From Trissonchulus latispiculum (Eukaryota; Nematoda; Enoplea; Enoplida; Ironidae), in contig JASAND010012734.1 in the NCBI GenBank assembly GCA_030248195.1, positions 1 to 64,000 on the forward strand: a stretch of DNA of 64,000 bases, read 5' to 3'. Below are positions 12,036 to 24,479 of this stretch, piece by piece. Made by a program: the position numbers and the translations under genes. Position 1 is the first letter of the stretch, and each line of letters opens with the position of its first letter. A model generated the notes under the pieces. The model saw only the letters and a list, made by a program, of their open reading frames with translations, made no database searches and was not told where the DNA came from.

Positions 12036-12882
12036 GGTGCTGGTTTCCTTTTGGGTATTTTTTACTCATACGGCTTTAGTCGTTTACGAAAATAGCTAAA
12101 ACTTACGAAATAACATAATTTCGTGCTCTTTAACATTCTTGGAAAAGTCCTGTGTTTTTAGGCGAAAAGATAAGAAAGTTTCGGGTTTTGGCCTTAGGCT
12201 CCCGCTAAGTAGACGATACATGGGATTGGTTGTTATGGCCGGAAAGAGGACACGAAAACATTTTTGCTTTTACAACCTTTGAACTATCTCCAGTTGTTAT
12301 GTTGGTATAAGCAATAAACTATTTTGAGGGTCAAAAATGGCTATTTTCGAGGAAATCAGTTTCTTCAAAATGACTGCTACAAAAAGTTGTCTTATTTATA
12401 CTCAATCGATACAGCATCCAAATTCACATTTTATGAATGTCTATTAGCCGGATGTTATGGCTTTAAACTAATGATTTCGCTGAAAAACCGTTTTGGCAAA
12501 ACTACAATTAATTTGTTTTGAATATTGATTTCTCAAAAACTACTCGACGGATTCTGGAGATTTTTGGCAGAGTCAGAGTTCGCACTTTTCAGAGGAAAGT
12601 GTTTCTTGTTTTGGCTAAAAGGTTTCGTGTAGCAAGGAAACTCAGCGCGAAGTTGCGAAATTTCGTGTTACCGTGCATTTGGCCCATTTTCTCGACTGTT
12701 AAGACCTGCTGAGCCAAATCCAAAAATAAGTCCCTCGGCCCATATTTCCTTCAGATCATGGCACAAAAAGAACTTTTGGCTGATTCTTCAGTTTTGAGAA
12801 ATCGAGGTTCAAATATTTTTTGTCTATATTTAGCCTTTAAAAGAATCACCACAAAAGCACTGCACAAAAGGATACCACCACC
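12036..12882 (+). mobile_element. Family B TTAA element, long copy
   Basis: It starts GGTGCTGGTTTCCTTTTG after TTAA (12032-12035) and ends CAAAAGGATACCACCACC before TAAA. The termini resemble family A, but the interior is different and matches 5745-6010. No intact transposase frame was found; frames at 12324-12712 overlap the repeat and show no domain. Confidence 0.65.
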
Positions 12883-13945
12883 TAAAATGGACATTTCTTA
12901 AAACAACGCTACCAACGAAACACGTTTTCAATTGCTCTTATTTCATAAAAAGCAACACCATCATTGGACAAGTTTAACAATCACTGCAGCAAGCCAAAAA
13001 AGCAACTCCGCTAAAGTAATTACTGAAAATCCACATAGAATTCCGGCGGTTCCTCCCATGAGGGAAACTGCTGTGACTGCCTAAAATATATTAAATACAA
13101 ATTAATTATATGTTTTCTACAACCATGAGCGACTAAACTACATTTTCTTCATTGTCACGTAGATACATTGCAGTTGCTGCATTCTAGGGATTATAACAGG
13201 TCTTCCGTAGTAAGCAACATTTTTGGATAACCCACTTATGACTCTTTACTAATCTACATGTCGTAGCAATTTCTCCATTCAGTAAATACTGTAGTAGTAT
13301 ATAAATGAGCGTTCTAGACCAGAGCCACAAACTTTTGTGGCCTATCAGGATAATTCTCCACAAAATTTCACATTTTAATAATCATTAACTATCTTGACTT
13401 TAACTTTATAAATCTATATTTATTCTAATACTGAAACAAACTTTTATGACTTAGCTTTGATATTTTAACAATATATTCCACAAAATTCTTTCTGAACTAC
13501 AAATTTATAATTTATATTTGACTTGGGTAGTAAACTTTTCCAAGAACAATGCAAATCTAGGTTATTACAAAACTTTGTAATAACATCTTTAACTCTACAT
13601 TAATCTTATTTCTTTGCTTCAATTGGAGCTTAGAATTTTTAATTATAAGAAATCACAGAACTATATATTTGACAAAACGCACAAAGTGAGAAACTAGGTT
13701 AGGTAGAGTTCCATCAAACTGAAACTACAGATAAATAGATCAAGTTAGTAGTGTCAACTTACAGTTATATAGTTCTTAGGTCTCATTACAAAATTACAGT
13801 TTCAATCCAAATTTGTTTCGTTTATATTACATCTTAGTATCACAATTTGTTTACAATTATGGATGGTTCCTTACATGTTTTGGGAGAATCTGAAAATGTA
13901 AAAAATGCCATAGAAAAGAAGAACTGATGTTTCTCTTACTGTTAA

Positions 13946-14233
13946 TTTTACTATTCCTGTGAAAATCACTGTCAACTCAATCAGTGCCACAATCAGTGGG
14001 ACAACACTAGCTGTACCCTTCGTTCAGGAGGCGTAATATCTGGCAGTTTCCTACTCGATGGATCTGCAAATGGCGGTTTTGGTTCTGTCACTGGTGGGAA
14101 CGGTACCCCGAGTTCAGGAGGCGTCGGGGCTGGCGGTTTCGATGCAGAGGGAAACGTAAACTGTGGTTTTTGTTCAGGTCACTTGTTGGACCGGAACCCT
14201 GGGTTCAGGATATGTCAGGGCTGCTGGTTTTGA
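13946..14233 (+). CDS. Gly/Ser-rich, Cys-rich open frame, unit 1
   Basis: A 95-codon open frame with no ATG, bounded by TAA upstream and TGA at 14231. It starts with clustered cysteines (SCENHCQLNQCH), continues with a Gly/Ser-rich stretch and ends with CGFC, 13 residues, then CQGC, which could bind zinc. It is open in all four units (15996-16283, 18046-18333, 21082-21369). It may be an exon lying upstream of the transposase-like exons at 14401. It could also be an open stretch carried passively by the amplified repeat. Confidence 0.35.
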   Translation, partial: FYYSCENHCQLNQCHNQWDNTSCTLRSGGVISGSFLLDGSANGGFGSVTGGNGTPSSGGVGAGGFDAEGNVNCGFCSGHLLDRNPGFRICQGCWF

Positions 14234-14400
14234 GTCCATCAGTCCAGAGACAGGCGATTCAAAGTTGAAGGAAACTTTGAAAAGTTTTGAAAAGCCCATT
14301 AGGTAGATTATTATACAATTGTTTCTATCCCATGTTTTGCAAAATAAACCTTTAAAATGAACGGAAATGTTGAATGTATTTCCGAATAGGTTTCATTCAG

Positions 14401-14863
14401 CTATCTGATAAGGACTGCGCTAGAGCGTCTTTAAATACTAACCCAATCAAATCCAAGGCTTCATATGGATTGCGCTGTCCTCATTGCGATACTTATGAAA
14501 TTGTGATAACTTGTTCTGTTACAAATACTTCGCTACCGATTAGAGCAAGTGAAATATCTTGGTTAAATGTTGTGCTATCATACCTTGGTTTACCACCTTG
14601 TTATGAAGGAATGTACGTCTTGTTTGATTAACTTTATATAAATTGCTAACTCAGTAAAGAATGATTACAGTGTTTACATGTACACATTTTCTAAACTTTA
14701 GAATAAACTCGCAGCTGTTAGCAATTATATTATTGAGCGAAAAGAACAAGCTCTCATGGACAATAGAGACGCTGTGCAGGACGAGTTAAAGACTATTCAA
14801 GGAAATGGTAGATTTAGTGAAGCTGATGATCATGCACAGTTCTGGACCAATCAATTTCATTGA
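14401..14863 (+). CDS. Two-exon Mutator-like transposase-type fragment, unit 1
   Basis: Exon 1 (14401-14616) follows a good acceptor, TTTCATTCAG. A phase-0 donor at GTCTTG leads to exon 2 (14702-14863) after CTTTAG. The joined protein is about 125 residues. It has a CPHC pair and V-T-C-S-V-T, then R.SEISWLNVVLSYLGLPP, then KLAAVSNYI and a charged helix. This order resembles the N-terminal part of the Mutator-like transposase domain common in invertebrates (Cys pair, INxR..., a LP(P) helix, then a helix starting Y.K). I infer this from pattern alone. The catalytic DDE part is absent, so it is a fragment. Read straight through, exon 1 ends in a TAA 14 bases past the donor. Confidence 0.42.
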
Positions 14864-15995
14864 AATCTTTTTGAATCCGGTGTCAAACTTTTTAAGACAA
14901 CGTGAGAAACGGTATAATGACGCAAACATGTAATTATTTTACGAATTTCAATATTCCAAACACAATGCAAATTGGATCATAGCTGAAAAAGCTTAAATGA
15001 GTTGATAATATTATTTAAATTGACACTTATTTGATGTTGTAATACTGACCTTAGCTAGAATTTAAGAAATATATTTTCTATATGTTCAAACAAAATTTAG
15101 GGAATTTGAATATTTAATATTTATAGGACGCTAATATACTCTGACGTCGCACTGATCCTGAGTAAATACTACTGTGAACACAATGAACCAAATTATGTAT
15201 CTGTCAAAACAACGTTGGTACACTAAGCTACCAAGCTACGTGAATTTATGCGTTATGAGCCAATCTCTTGATGGGTGTCCACTTTTTCACGCAAACTTTA
15301 TTTTATGTATGCGTAGTAATTTCTCCATTCAGTAAATACTGTAGTAGTATATAAATGAGCGTTCTAGACCAGAGCCACAAACTTTTGTGGCCTATCAGGA
15401 TAATTCTCCATAAAATTTCACATTTTAATAATCATTAACTATCTTGACTTTAACTTTATAAATCTATATTTATTCTAATACTGAAACAAACTTTTATGAC
15501 TTAGCTTTGATATTTTAACAATATATTCCACAAAATTCTTTCTGAACTACAAATTTATAATTTATATTTGACTTGGGTAGTAAACTTTTCCAAGAACAAT
15601 GCAAATCTAGGTTATTACAAAACTTTGTAATAACATCTTTAACTCTACAATCATCTTATTTCTTTGGTTCAATTGGAGCTTAGAATTTTTAATTATAAGA
15701 AATCACAGAACTATATATTTGACAAAACGCACAAAGTGAGAAACTAGGTTAGGTAGAGTTCCATCAAACTGAAACTACAGATAAACAGATCAAGTTAGTA
15801 GTGTCAACTTACAGTTATATAGTTCTTAGGTCTCATTACAAAATTACAGTTTCAGTCTAAATTTGTTTCGTTTATATTACATCTTAGTATCACAATTTGT
15901 TTACAATTATGGATGGTTCCTTACATGTTTTGGGAGAATCTGAAAATGTAAAAAATGCCATAGAAAAGAAGAACTGATGTTTCTCTTACTGTTAA

Positions 15996-16283
15996 TTTTA
16001 CTATTCCTGTGAAAATCACTGTCAACTCAATCAGTGCCACAATCAGTGGGACAACACTAGCTGTACCCTTCGTTCAGGAGGCGTAATATCTGGCAGTTTC
16101 CTACTCGATGGATCTGCAAATGGCGGTTTTGGTTCTGTCACTGGTGGGAACGGTACCCCGAGTTCAGGAGGCGTCGGGGCTGGCGGTTTCGATGCAGAAG
16201 GAAACGTAAACTGTGGTTTTTGTTCAGGTCACTTGTTGGACCGGAACCCTGGGTTCAGGATATGTCAGGGCTGCTGGTTTTGA
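15996..16283 (+). CDS. Gly/Cys-rich open frame, unit 2
   Basis: Copy of the frame at 13946-14233, exactly 2,050 bp downstream, still open. Confidence 0.33.
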   Translation, partial: FYYSCENHCQLNQCHNQWDNTSCTLRSGGVISGSFLLDGSANGGFGSVTGGNGTPSSGGVGAGGFDAEGNVNCGFCSGHLLDRNPGFRICQGCWF

Positions 16284-16450
16284 GTCCATCAGTCCAGAGA
16301 CAGGCGATTCAAGGTTGAAGGAAACTTTGAAAAGTTTTGAAAAGCCCATTAGGTAGATTATTATACAATTGTTTCTATCCCATGTTTTGCAAAATAAACC
16401 TTTAAAATGAACGGAAATGTTGAATGTATTTCCGAATAGGTTTCATTCAG

Positions 16451-16913
16451 CTATCTGATAAGGACTGCGCTAGAGCGTCTTTAAATACTAACCCAATCAA
16501 ATCCAAGGCTTCATATGGATTGCGCTGTCCTCATTGCGATACTTATGAAATTGTGATAACTTGTTCTGTTACAAATACTTCGCTACCGATTAGAGCAAGT
16601 GAAATATCTTGGTTAAATGTTGTGCTATCATACCTTGGTTTACCACCTTGTTATGAAGGAATGTACGTCTTGTTTGATTAACTTTATATAAATTGCTAAC
16701 TCAGTAAAGAATGATTACAGTGTTTACATGTACACATTTTCTAAACTTTAGAATAAACTCGCAGCTGTTAGCAATTATATTATTGAGCGAAAAGAACAAG
16801 CTCTCATGGACAATAGAGACGCTGTGCAGGACGAGTTAAAGACTATTCAAGGAAATGGTAGATTTAGTGAAGCTGATGATCATGCACAGTTCTGGACCAA
16901 TCAATTTCATTGA
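16451..16913 (+). CDS. Transposase-type fragment, unit 2
   Basis: Copy of 14401-14863, identical over exon 1 (16451-16666), with exon 2 at 16752-16913. Same splice signals. Confidence 0.4.
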
Positions 16914-18045
16914 AATCTTTTTGAATCCGGTGTCAAACTTTTTAAGACAACGTGAGAAACGGTATAATGACGCAAACATGTAATTATTTTACGAATTTCA
17001 ATATTCCAAACACAATGCAAATTGGATCATAGCTGAAAAAGCTTAAATGAGTTGATAATATTATTTAAATTGACACTTATTTGATGTTGTAATACTGACC
17101 TTAGCTAGAATTTAAGAAATATATTTTCTATATGTTCAAACAAAATTTAGGGAATTTGAATATTTAATATTTATAGGACGCTAATATACTCTGACGTCGC
17201 ACTGATCCTGAGTAAATACTACTGTGAACACAATGAACCAAATTATGTATCTGTCAAAACAACGTTGGTACACTAAGCTACCAAGCTACGTGAATTTATG
17301 CGTTATGAGCCAATCTCTTGATGGGTGTCCACTTTTTCACGCAAACTTTATTTTATGTATGCGTAGTAATTTCTCCATTCAGTAAATACTGTAGTAGTAT
17401 ATAAATGAGCGTTCTAGACCAGAGCCACAAACTTTTGTGGCCTATCAGGATAATTCTCCATAAAATTTCACATTTTAATAATCATTAACTATCTTGACTT
17501 TAACTTTATAAATCTATATTTATTCTAATACTGAAACAAACGTTTATGACTTAGCTTTGATATTTTAACAATATATTCCACAAAATTCTTTCTGAACTAC
17601 AAATTTATAATTTATATTTGACTTGGGTAGTAAACTTTTCCAAGAACAATGCAAATCTAGGTTATTACAAAACTTTGTAATAACATCTTTAACTCTACAT
17701 TCATCTTATTTCTTTGGTTCAATTGGAGCTTAGAATTTTTAATTATAAGAAATCACAGAACTATATATTTGACAAAACGCACAAAGTGAGAAACTAGGTT
17801 AGGTAGAGTTCCATCAAACTGAAACTACAGATAAACAGATCAAGTTAGTAGTGTCAACTTACAGTTATATAGTTCTTAGGTCTCATTACAAAATTACAGT
17901 TTCAGTCTAAATTTGTTTCGTTTATATTACATCTTAGTATCACAATTTGTTTACAATTATGGATGGTTCCTTACATGTTTTGGGAGAATCTGAAAATGTA
18001 AAAAATGCCATAGAAAAGAAGAACTGATATTTCTCTTACTGTTAA

Positions 18046-18333
18046 TTTAACTATTCCTGTGAAAATCACTGTCAACTCAATCAGTGCCACAATCAGTGGG
18101 ACAACACTAGCTGTACCCTTCCTTCAGGAGGCGTAATATCTGGCAGTTTCCTACTCGATGGATCTGCAAATGGCGGTTTTGGTTCTGTCACTGGTGGGAA
18201 CGGTACCCCGAGTTCAGGAGGCGTCGGGGCTGGCGGTTTCGATGCAGAGGGAAACGTAAACTGTGGTTTTTGTTCAGGTCACTTGTTGGACCGGAACCCT
18301 GGGTTCAGGATATGTCAGGGCTGCTGGTTTTGA
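18046..18333 (+). CDS. Gly/Cys-rich open frame, unit 3
   Basis: Copy of 13946-14233 with a few substitutions, still open. Confidence 0.33.
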   Translation, partial: FNYSCENHCQLNQCHNQWDNTSCTLPSGGVISGSFLLDGSANGGFGSVTGGNGTPSSGGVGAGGFDAEGNVNCGFCSGHLLDRNPGFRICQGCWF

Positions 18334-18500
18334 GTCCATCAGTCCAGAGACAGGCGATTCAAAGTTGTAGGAAACTTTGAAAAGTTTTGAAAAGCCCATT
18401 AGGTAGATTATTATACAATTGTTTCTATCCCATGTTTTGCAAAATAAACCTTTAAAATGAACGGAAATGTTGAATGTATTTCCGAATAGGTTTCATTCAG

Positions 18501-18963
18501 CTATCTGATAAGGACTGCGCTAGAGCGTCTTTAAATACTAACCCAATCAAATCCAAGGCTTCATATGGATTGCGCTGTCCTCATTGCGATACTTATGAAA
18601 TTGTGATAACTTGTTCTGTTACAAATACTTCGCTACCGAATAGAGCAAGTGAAATATCTTGGTTAAATGTTGTGCTATCATACTTTGGTTTACCACCTTG
18701 TTATGAAGGAATGTACGTCTTGTTTGATTAACTTTATATAAATTGCTAACTCAGTAAAGAATGATTACAGTGTTTACATGTACACATTTTCTAAACTTTA
18801 GAATAAACTCGCAGCTGTTAGCAATTATATTATTGAGCGAAAAGAACAAGCTCTCATGGACAATAGAGACGCTGTGCAGGACGAGTTAAAGACTATTCAA
18901 GGAAATGGTAGATTTAGTGAAGCTGATGATCATGCACAGTTCTGGACCAATCAATTTCATTGA
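18501..18963 (+). CDS. Transposase-type fragment, unit 3
   Basis: Copy of 14401-14863 with two amino-acid changes visible in exon 1 (I to N after the SLP motif, L to F in SYLG). A family A element inserted 155 bp downstream. Confidence 0.4.
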
Positions 18964-19118
18964 AATCTTTTTGAATCCGGTGTCAAACTTTTTAAGACAA
19001 CGTGAGAAACGGTATAATGACGCAAACATGTAATTATTTTACGAATTTCAATATTCCAAACACAATGCAAATTGGATCATAGCTGAAAAAGCTTAAATGA
19101 GTTGATAATATTATTTAA

Positions 19119-20100
19119 GGTTGTGATTCCTTTTGAGCACATATTGTTGATTGACGGCGTAAACCAGGATAAAATTCAACGAAACTTTCCAAAATAAGTT
19201 GTTTTAGCGTTCTAACACCCTCCGCGCAATCGCGCTTCAAAAATTCAACATTTGCGTTCAGGGCGGTTTTTGCCAGTTTCTGAAAGTTTGGCAGCAGCTG
19301 CATGGCTATGACTATATCCATTCGAAAGAACTCGTTAAACTCTACAATTTTGCTTTTGGAAGCAACTTTCTAGCTTTTCCCTATGGTGAGATATAGCCAA
19401 TTTTCTTATTTTGGCGTCAAAAACTTGTCCTTTCTGCAGAAATCAAATAATCCACTACTTCTTGAGCTACGAAAGCCGTAAAATTTAACTAAGGGTGTCG
19501 ATTTAAAGGTCTCACAGAGGCCAATTATCGGAGGCATGACCATCGTACAATTGCTATCCCTTAGGCTGCTATCACAAAAAATGTAGTTTTTGCAAAAACA
19601 CGACCAAATTTTTTCCAGCGATTGTGCAGAATTTAGTATGCAAGCTAGAGAGTTGCCACTTAGCAGATGTGTTCTACACAAAAATACCCCGGGACCCTTT
19701 TTTAGTTGCCCCGATAGCTGCTTTCTAACTGAAGTAGTGGCTTGCCAAAGTGGTGAAAAGTAGGCAAAATCCAGGTTGCGCAGACATTTTAGTTTATTTC
19801 TCCATAACGAAGAGCGATATCACAATAACTAAAAAAGGGTCCCCAGCTATTTGATAGAGGTATCGAATGCTCTAACCGATGTCCTGCGAAAAAATTTACT
19901 TCAGCCTGCAAAAAATCTGAAAAATTATACTTCTTCTAAAATACAGGAAAAACATTTTCGAAAGCCAAACTTAGATTCATTGTACTCATTAAAAAGAGAA
20001 AATGTTAGGCTACATTTTGATATAAAGATGACTTCTTAACTCCAAATAATGAATGAATAATAGTGGTTCAAAGTTGATGTCTCCAAAAGGAATCACCACC
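19119..20100 (+). mobile_element. Family A TTAA element (982 bp) inside repeat unit 3
   Basis: Units 1 and 2 read TTATTTAAATTGACAC without interruption. Unit 3 reads TTATTTAA, then 982 bp beginning GGTTGTGATTCC and ending GGAATCACCACC, then TTAAATTGACAC. So the element is bounded exactly and its target duplication is TTAA. TTAA targets are the hallmark of the piggyBac superfamily, but these termini start GG rather than CC, so the assignment is open. No transposase is encoded. Insertion followed the tandem amplification. Confidence 0.93.
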
Positions 20101-21081
20101 TTAAATTGACACTTATTTGATGTTGTAATACTGACCTTAGCTAGAATTTAAGAAATATATTTTCTATATGTTCAAACAAAATTTAGGGAATTTGAATATT
20201 TAATATTTATAGGACGCTAATATACTCTGACGTCGCACTGATCCTGAGTAAATACTACTCTGAACACAATGAACCAAATTATGTATCTGTCAAAACAACG
20301 TTGGTACACTAAGCTACCAAGCTACGTGAATTTATGCGTTATGAGCCAATCTCTTGATGGGTGTCCACTTTTTCACGCAAACTTTATTTTATGTATGCGT
20401 AGCAATTTCTCCATTCAGTAAATACTGTAGTAGTATATAAATGAGCGTTCTAGACCAGAGCCACAAACTTTTGTGGCCTATCAGGATAATTCTCCATAAA
20501 ATTTCACATTTTAATAATCATTAACTATCTTGACTTTAACTTTATAAATCTATATTTATTCTAATACTGAAACAAACTTTTATGACTTAGCTTTGATATT
20601 TTAACAATATATTCCACAAAATTCTTTCTGAACTACAAATTTATAATTTATATTTGACTTGGGTAGTAAACTTTTCCAAGAACAATGCAAATCTAGGTTA
20701 TTACAAAACTTTGTAATAACATCTTTAACTCTACATTCATCTTATTTCTTTGCTTCAATTGGAGCTTAGAATTTTTAATTATAAGAAATCACAGAACTAT
20801 ATATTTGACAAAACGCACAAAGTGAGAAACTAGGTTAGGTAGAGTTCCATCAAACTGAAACTACAGATAAATAGATCAAGTTAGTAGTGTCAACTTACAG
20901 TTATATAGTTCTTAGGTCTCATTACAAAATTACAGTTTCAGTCTAAATTTGTTTCGTTTATATTACATCTTAGTATCACAATTTGTTTACAATTATGGAT
21001 GGTTCCTTACATGTTTTGTGAGAATCTGAAAATGTAAAAAATGCCATAGAAAAGAAGAACTGATATTTCTCTTACTGTTAA

Positions 21082-21369
21082 TTTAACTATTCCTGTGAAA
21101 ATCACTGTCAACTCAATCAGTGCCACAATCAGTGGGACAACACTAGCTGTACCCTTCCTTCAGGAGGCGTAATATCTGGCAGTTTCCTACTCGATGGATC
21201 TGCAAATGGCGGTTTTGGTTCTGTCACTGGTGGGAACGGTACCCCGAGTTCAGGAGGCGTCGGGGCTGGCGGTTTCGATGCAGAGGGAAACGTAAACTGT
21301 GGTTTTTGTTCAGGTCACTTGTTGGACCGGAACCCTAGGTTCAGGATATGTCAGGGCTGCTGGTTTTGA
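21082..21369 (+). CDS. Gly/Cys-rich open frame, unit 4
   Basis: Copy of 13946-14233 in the last unit, still open. Confidence 0.33.
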   Translation, partial: FNYSCENHCQLNQCHNQWDNTSCTLPSGGVISGSFLLDGSANGGFGSVTGGNGTPSSGGVGAGGFDAEGNVNCGFCSGHLLDRNPRFRICQGCWF

Positions 21370-21536
21370 GTCCATCAGTCCAGAGACAGGCGATTCAAAG
21401 TTGAAGGAAACTTTGAAAAGTTTTGAAAAGCCCATTAGTTAGATTATTATACAATTGTTTCTATCCCATGTTTTGCAAAATAAACCTTTAAAATGAACGG
21501 AAATGTTGAATGTATTTCCGAATAGGTTTCATTCAG

Positions 21537-22020
21537 CTATCTGATAAGGACTGCGCTAGAGCGTCTTTAAATACTAACCCAATCAAATCCAAGGCTTCAT
21601 ATGGATTGCGCTGTCCTCATTGCGATACTTATGAAATTGTGATAACTTGTTCTGTTACAAATACTTCGCTACCGATTAGAGCAAGTGAAATATCTTGGTT
21701 AAATGTTGTGCTATCATACCTTGGTTTACCACCTTGTTATGAAGGAATGTACGTCTTGTTTGATTAAATTTATATAAATATTGCTTATATATTATTGTTT
21801 ATATATATAGAATGATTACAGTGTTTACGTGTGCACATTTCCTAAACTTTAGAATAAACTCGCAGCTGTTAACAAATATATTATTGAGCGAAAAGAACAA
21901 GCTCTCATGGACTATAGAGATGCTGTGCTGGACGGATTAAAGTCTATTCAAGAAAATGATAGATTCATTGAATCTGATGATCACAGTTCTGGTCCAATCA
22001 ATTCATTGAAAGATTTTTGA
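21537..22020 (+). CDS. Transposase-type fragment, unit 4 (diverged)
   Basis: Exon 1 (21537-21752) matches the other units. The intron and exon 2 (21853-22020) are more diverged, with several changes in exon 2 and a later stop. The reading frame stayed open across the divergence, a weak hint of past selection. Confidence 0.38.
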
Positions 22021-22213
22021 ATCCGGTATCAAACTTTTTAAGACAAAGTGAGAAACGGTACAATGATGGAAACATGTAACTATTTACGAATTTCAATATT
22101 CCAAACATAACGCAAATTAGACCCTAGCTGAAAATGCTTCTTCTGCTTAAATGAGTTGATAATATTATTTAAATTGACAATTATTTAATACTTTAAAACA
22201 CTGACATTAGCTA

Positions 22214-23212
22214 GACGCAAATTGGTACTTTGTCTGTTTATCGTGGAAAGGATTATAATTGTTTAGGAAACTTCTTGGAAGAACAGATTGTGTTGGCCAA
22301 TGATTATTGTGAACGACTAGACAATCCTAAACCTCTTAATGTAACAGAGGAGGAAGAAAGCAGATTCCAATCAACAGAAAACTGTCATCTTTGAGATGAG
22401 TGTATGGATCACGATCGCGTTAGAGATCATTGCCACCTCTGTGGAAGATTTCATGGAGCTGCCCATGATGGATACAACCAATCCATCGCCTAAACCGAGA
22501 CATAACCGTAGTTTTCCATAATTCATTATGGAAATGGTCATGTCATTATGCAAGAAATTGGAAAAGGCTGTAAGCAAAGAAATCCGGACCTTCCTGTAAT
22601 ATCCAAAGGAATTGGAAGACTATCTAAGCTTCTCTGTAAAACAAACTGTAACATTTGGAGTAGATGTAGATGAGTTTACTGATACATCCGAGGAGGAAAC
22701 GGTATTGGGTGGTTATGGTCGGGATAAATCAGGGAGGTGACTACGTTTAATTGACAGCTGCCAATTTTAATGACATCACTAGATGCACTTGTTGCGTTCC
22801 TGAAAAGCATTGACTTGTAAACACTTGCTGCGACCATCAAGGATAATGACAAATTATAGTTATTGAAAAAAATGTGTTTACAGTTTCGAGTATATGGACT
22901 CATGGGAACGCTTTAAACTACCTCAGCAGTAATGTTTTTCAATCAACTACTGCAAAAGAATTTCCCAAATTCAGACTATATTCATGCACAGCGAATTTGG
23001 GAGCATTTCAGCATCAAAACGATTGGTGATTATCACGATTTCTACTTAAAAACTGATGTATTACTGCTGGCAGATGATTTTGAAAATTTCCGTATTTTCT
23101 GTCTGCAGTATTATGACTTGGATCTCGTCCATTACATAACACTGCCTAGTTTTAGATGGGATGCTTGTCTTAAGCAGACAGGCATTAGACTGGAACTTCT
23201 TAAAGAACAATG
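22214..23212 (+). pseudogene. Polinton/Maverick family B DNA polymerase remnant
   Basis: Broken plus-strand frames carry hallmarks of the protein-primed polymerase of Polintons. A YRGKDYN start is followed by an EEES.F...E.CHL segment, then DRVRDHCHLCGRFHGAAH, the zinc-binding block of this family. After several stops comes a clean stretch (22932-23212): HFSIKTIGDYHDFYLKTDVL, LLADDFENFR, FRWDACLKQTG..LELL. Stops and a frame change between blocks show it is dead. No integrase or capsid gene was seen nearby, so only this piece remains. Confidence 0.8.
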
Positions 23213-23789
23213 ACCAGTAGTACTTGTTTTTCGAACACGGTATACGAGATGGTGTAGCCATGATCTCCCATCGCTATGCCAAGTCGAATAATCCTTATGT
23301 CGACAATTTATTTTGATAGTCAACAAACTTTATGTTACATTTTATACTTGTGTGCTAACATTTTGTATGGATGATCCATGGTTCATAAGCAGCGTAGGAG
23401 GCTTTCACTGGCTTTCACAATCACAAATTTCTAAAATTGACTGGGCGTATGTTGACGGCTGCAACTTGTGCACGGTCGGCTGTGTGTTGTGTGTTTGCGT
23501 GTTGCTTTGTTTGTAATCACTGACTGTTTTTACCAAAACTCAATGTTTGTGTTAATAGCACCTGTCAAATTTAGAATTTCTTACAACTTCTTTTATTGAC
23601 TATAAGAAGCTGTCTCAGACACAGAAAATATTCTAGGCATGTTCACAAATTTAACTTAACTATACAGTTGGAAAGTCATCGCAGATTATTAACGGTTCTG
23701 CATTTATGGTTCTGAAAGGCAGAGCAAAACACCCTGTTAAAGTCCAAGTTTGAGTTTTTAGGTTTGTTTTTTCACACTCCTTTTAGTTA

Positions 23790-24210
23790 GAATGGTTCAA
23801 CCAAGCTATGTTTATTTGATGGAAAAACGAAAATGAACAGTGAAATGTTTGTGGTATTTTGGGCGACTACTATTTGCCTCATTTAGCCAAAGTTCTGTGA
23901 AATATTTTAGCTATAGATAATGCTCCAACTCATACCAGCTGCTTGACTACCAAGCATCACAACCAGACAAGGATTTCCACTATTGACCCGCCTTTAGAGA
24001 GTCTCATTTAAATCCAACTGAGCTTATCTGGCATCAGGTGAAGGAATTCCTGCTGTCCTAAATAATACCTTACGATTTAAAGGAACTGAAAGACGGAATC
24101 GCCAAATTCTGGAAGGACAAACTGACTGTTACACAGTGTCGAATTTATATTCGTCATATTCTTACAGTCGCGCCTCAGGTCATAACAAATCAGAGAGCGC
24201 CCACATTAAA
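23790..24210 (+). pseudogene. Tc1/mariner-type transposase remnant
   Basis: Fragments in shifting frames give ILGDYYLPHLAKVL, then IDNAPTHTS (the second catalytic Asp region, DNAPxHxS), then ESHLNPTELIWHQVKEF, matching SPDLNPIExxWxxLK with its acidic residue. Stops and frameshifts mean it is non-functional. Terminal inverted repeats were not located. Confidence 0.65.
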
Positions 24211-24479
24211 ATAGACTAGTATTTGATATCGTGTACAGATTTTAAGGCAGGAAAGAATTTGTTAAATCAAATGTGATAATTACTTGTAACTTGTTAGGTT
24301 GTAGACTGGTTTACATACTTTACTGTACGGAACCAGTCACTGCGCTAGATGTTAGCTATGAATGTAATAAACGTCCAACATGGTCCAATATGGTCCAACA
24401 ACTGTTGCAAAGAAAGGTAAGTTTGCGTTTATAACACTGTCTTATTTATGATTAGCACAAGTTAAAGCGCTCATCCAGC

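Larger units (their letters stand above)
13262..22213 (+). repeat. Four tandem copies of a 2,050-bp unit
   Basis: Landmarks repeat at exact spacing: GCGTAGTAATTTC at 15311 and 17361 (2,050 bp apart), and again at 20397, which is 2,050 plus 986 bp because of an insertion. Units are 13262-15311, 15312-17361, 17362-20397 and 20398 to about 22213. Units 1-3 differ by few bases. Unit 4 is like them up to about 21767 and then diverges, suggesting it is the older end. Each unit carries a Gly/Cys-rich open frame and a two-exon transposase-like frame. Confidence 0.93.
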
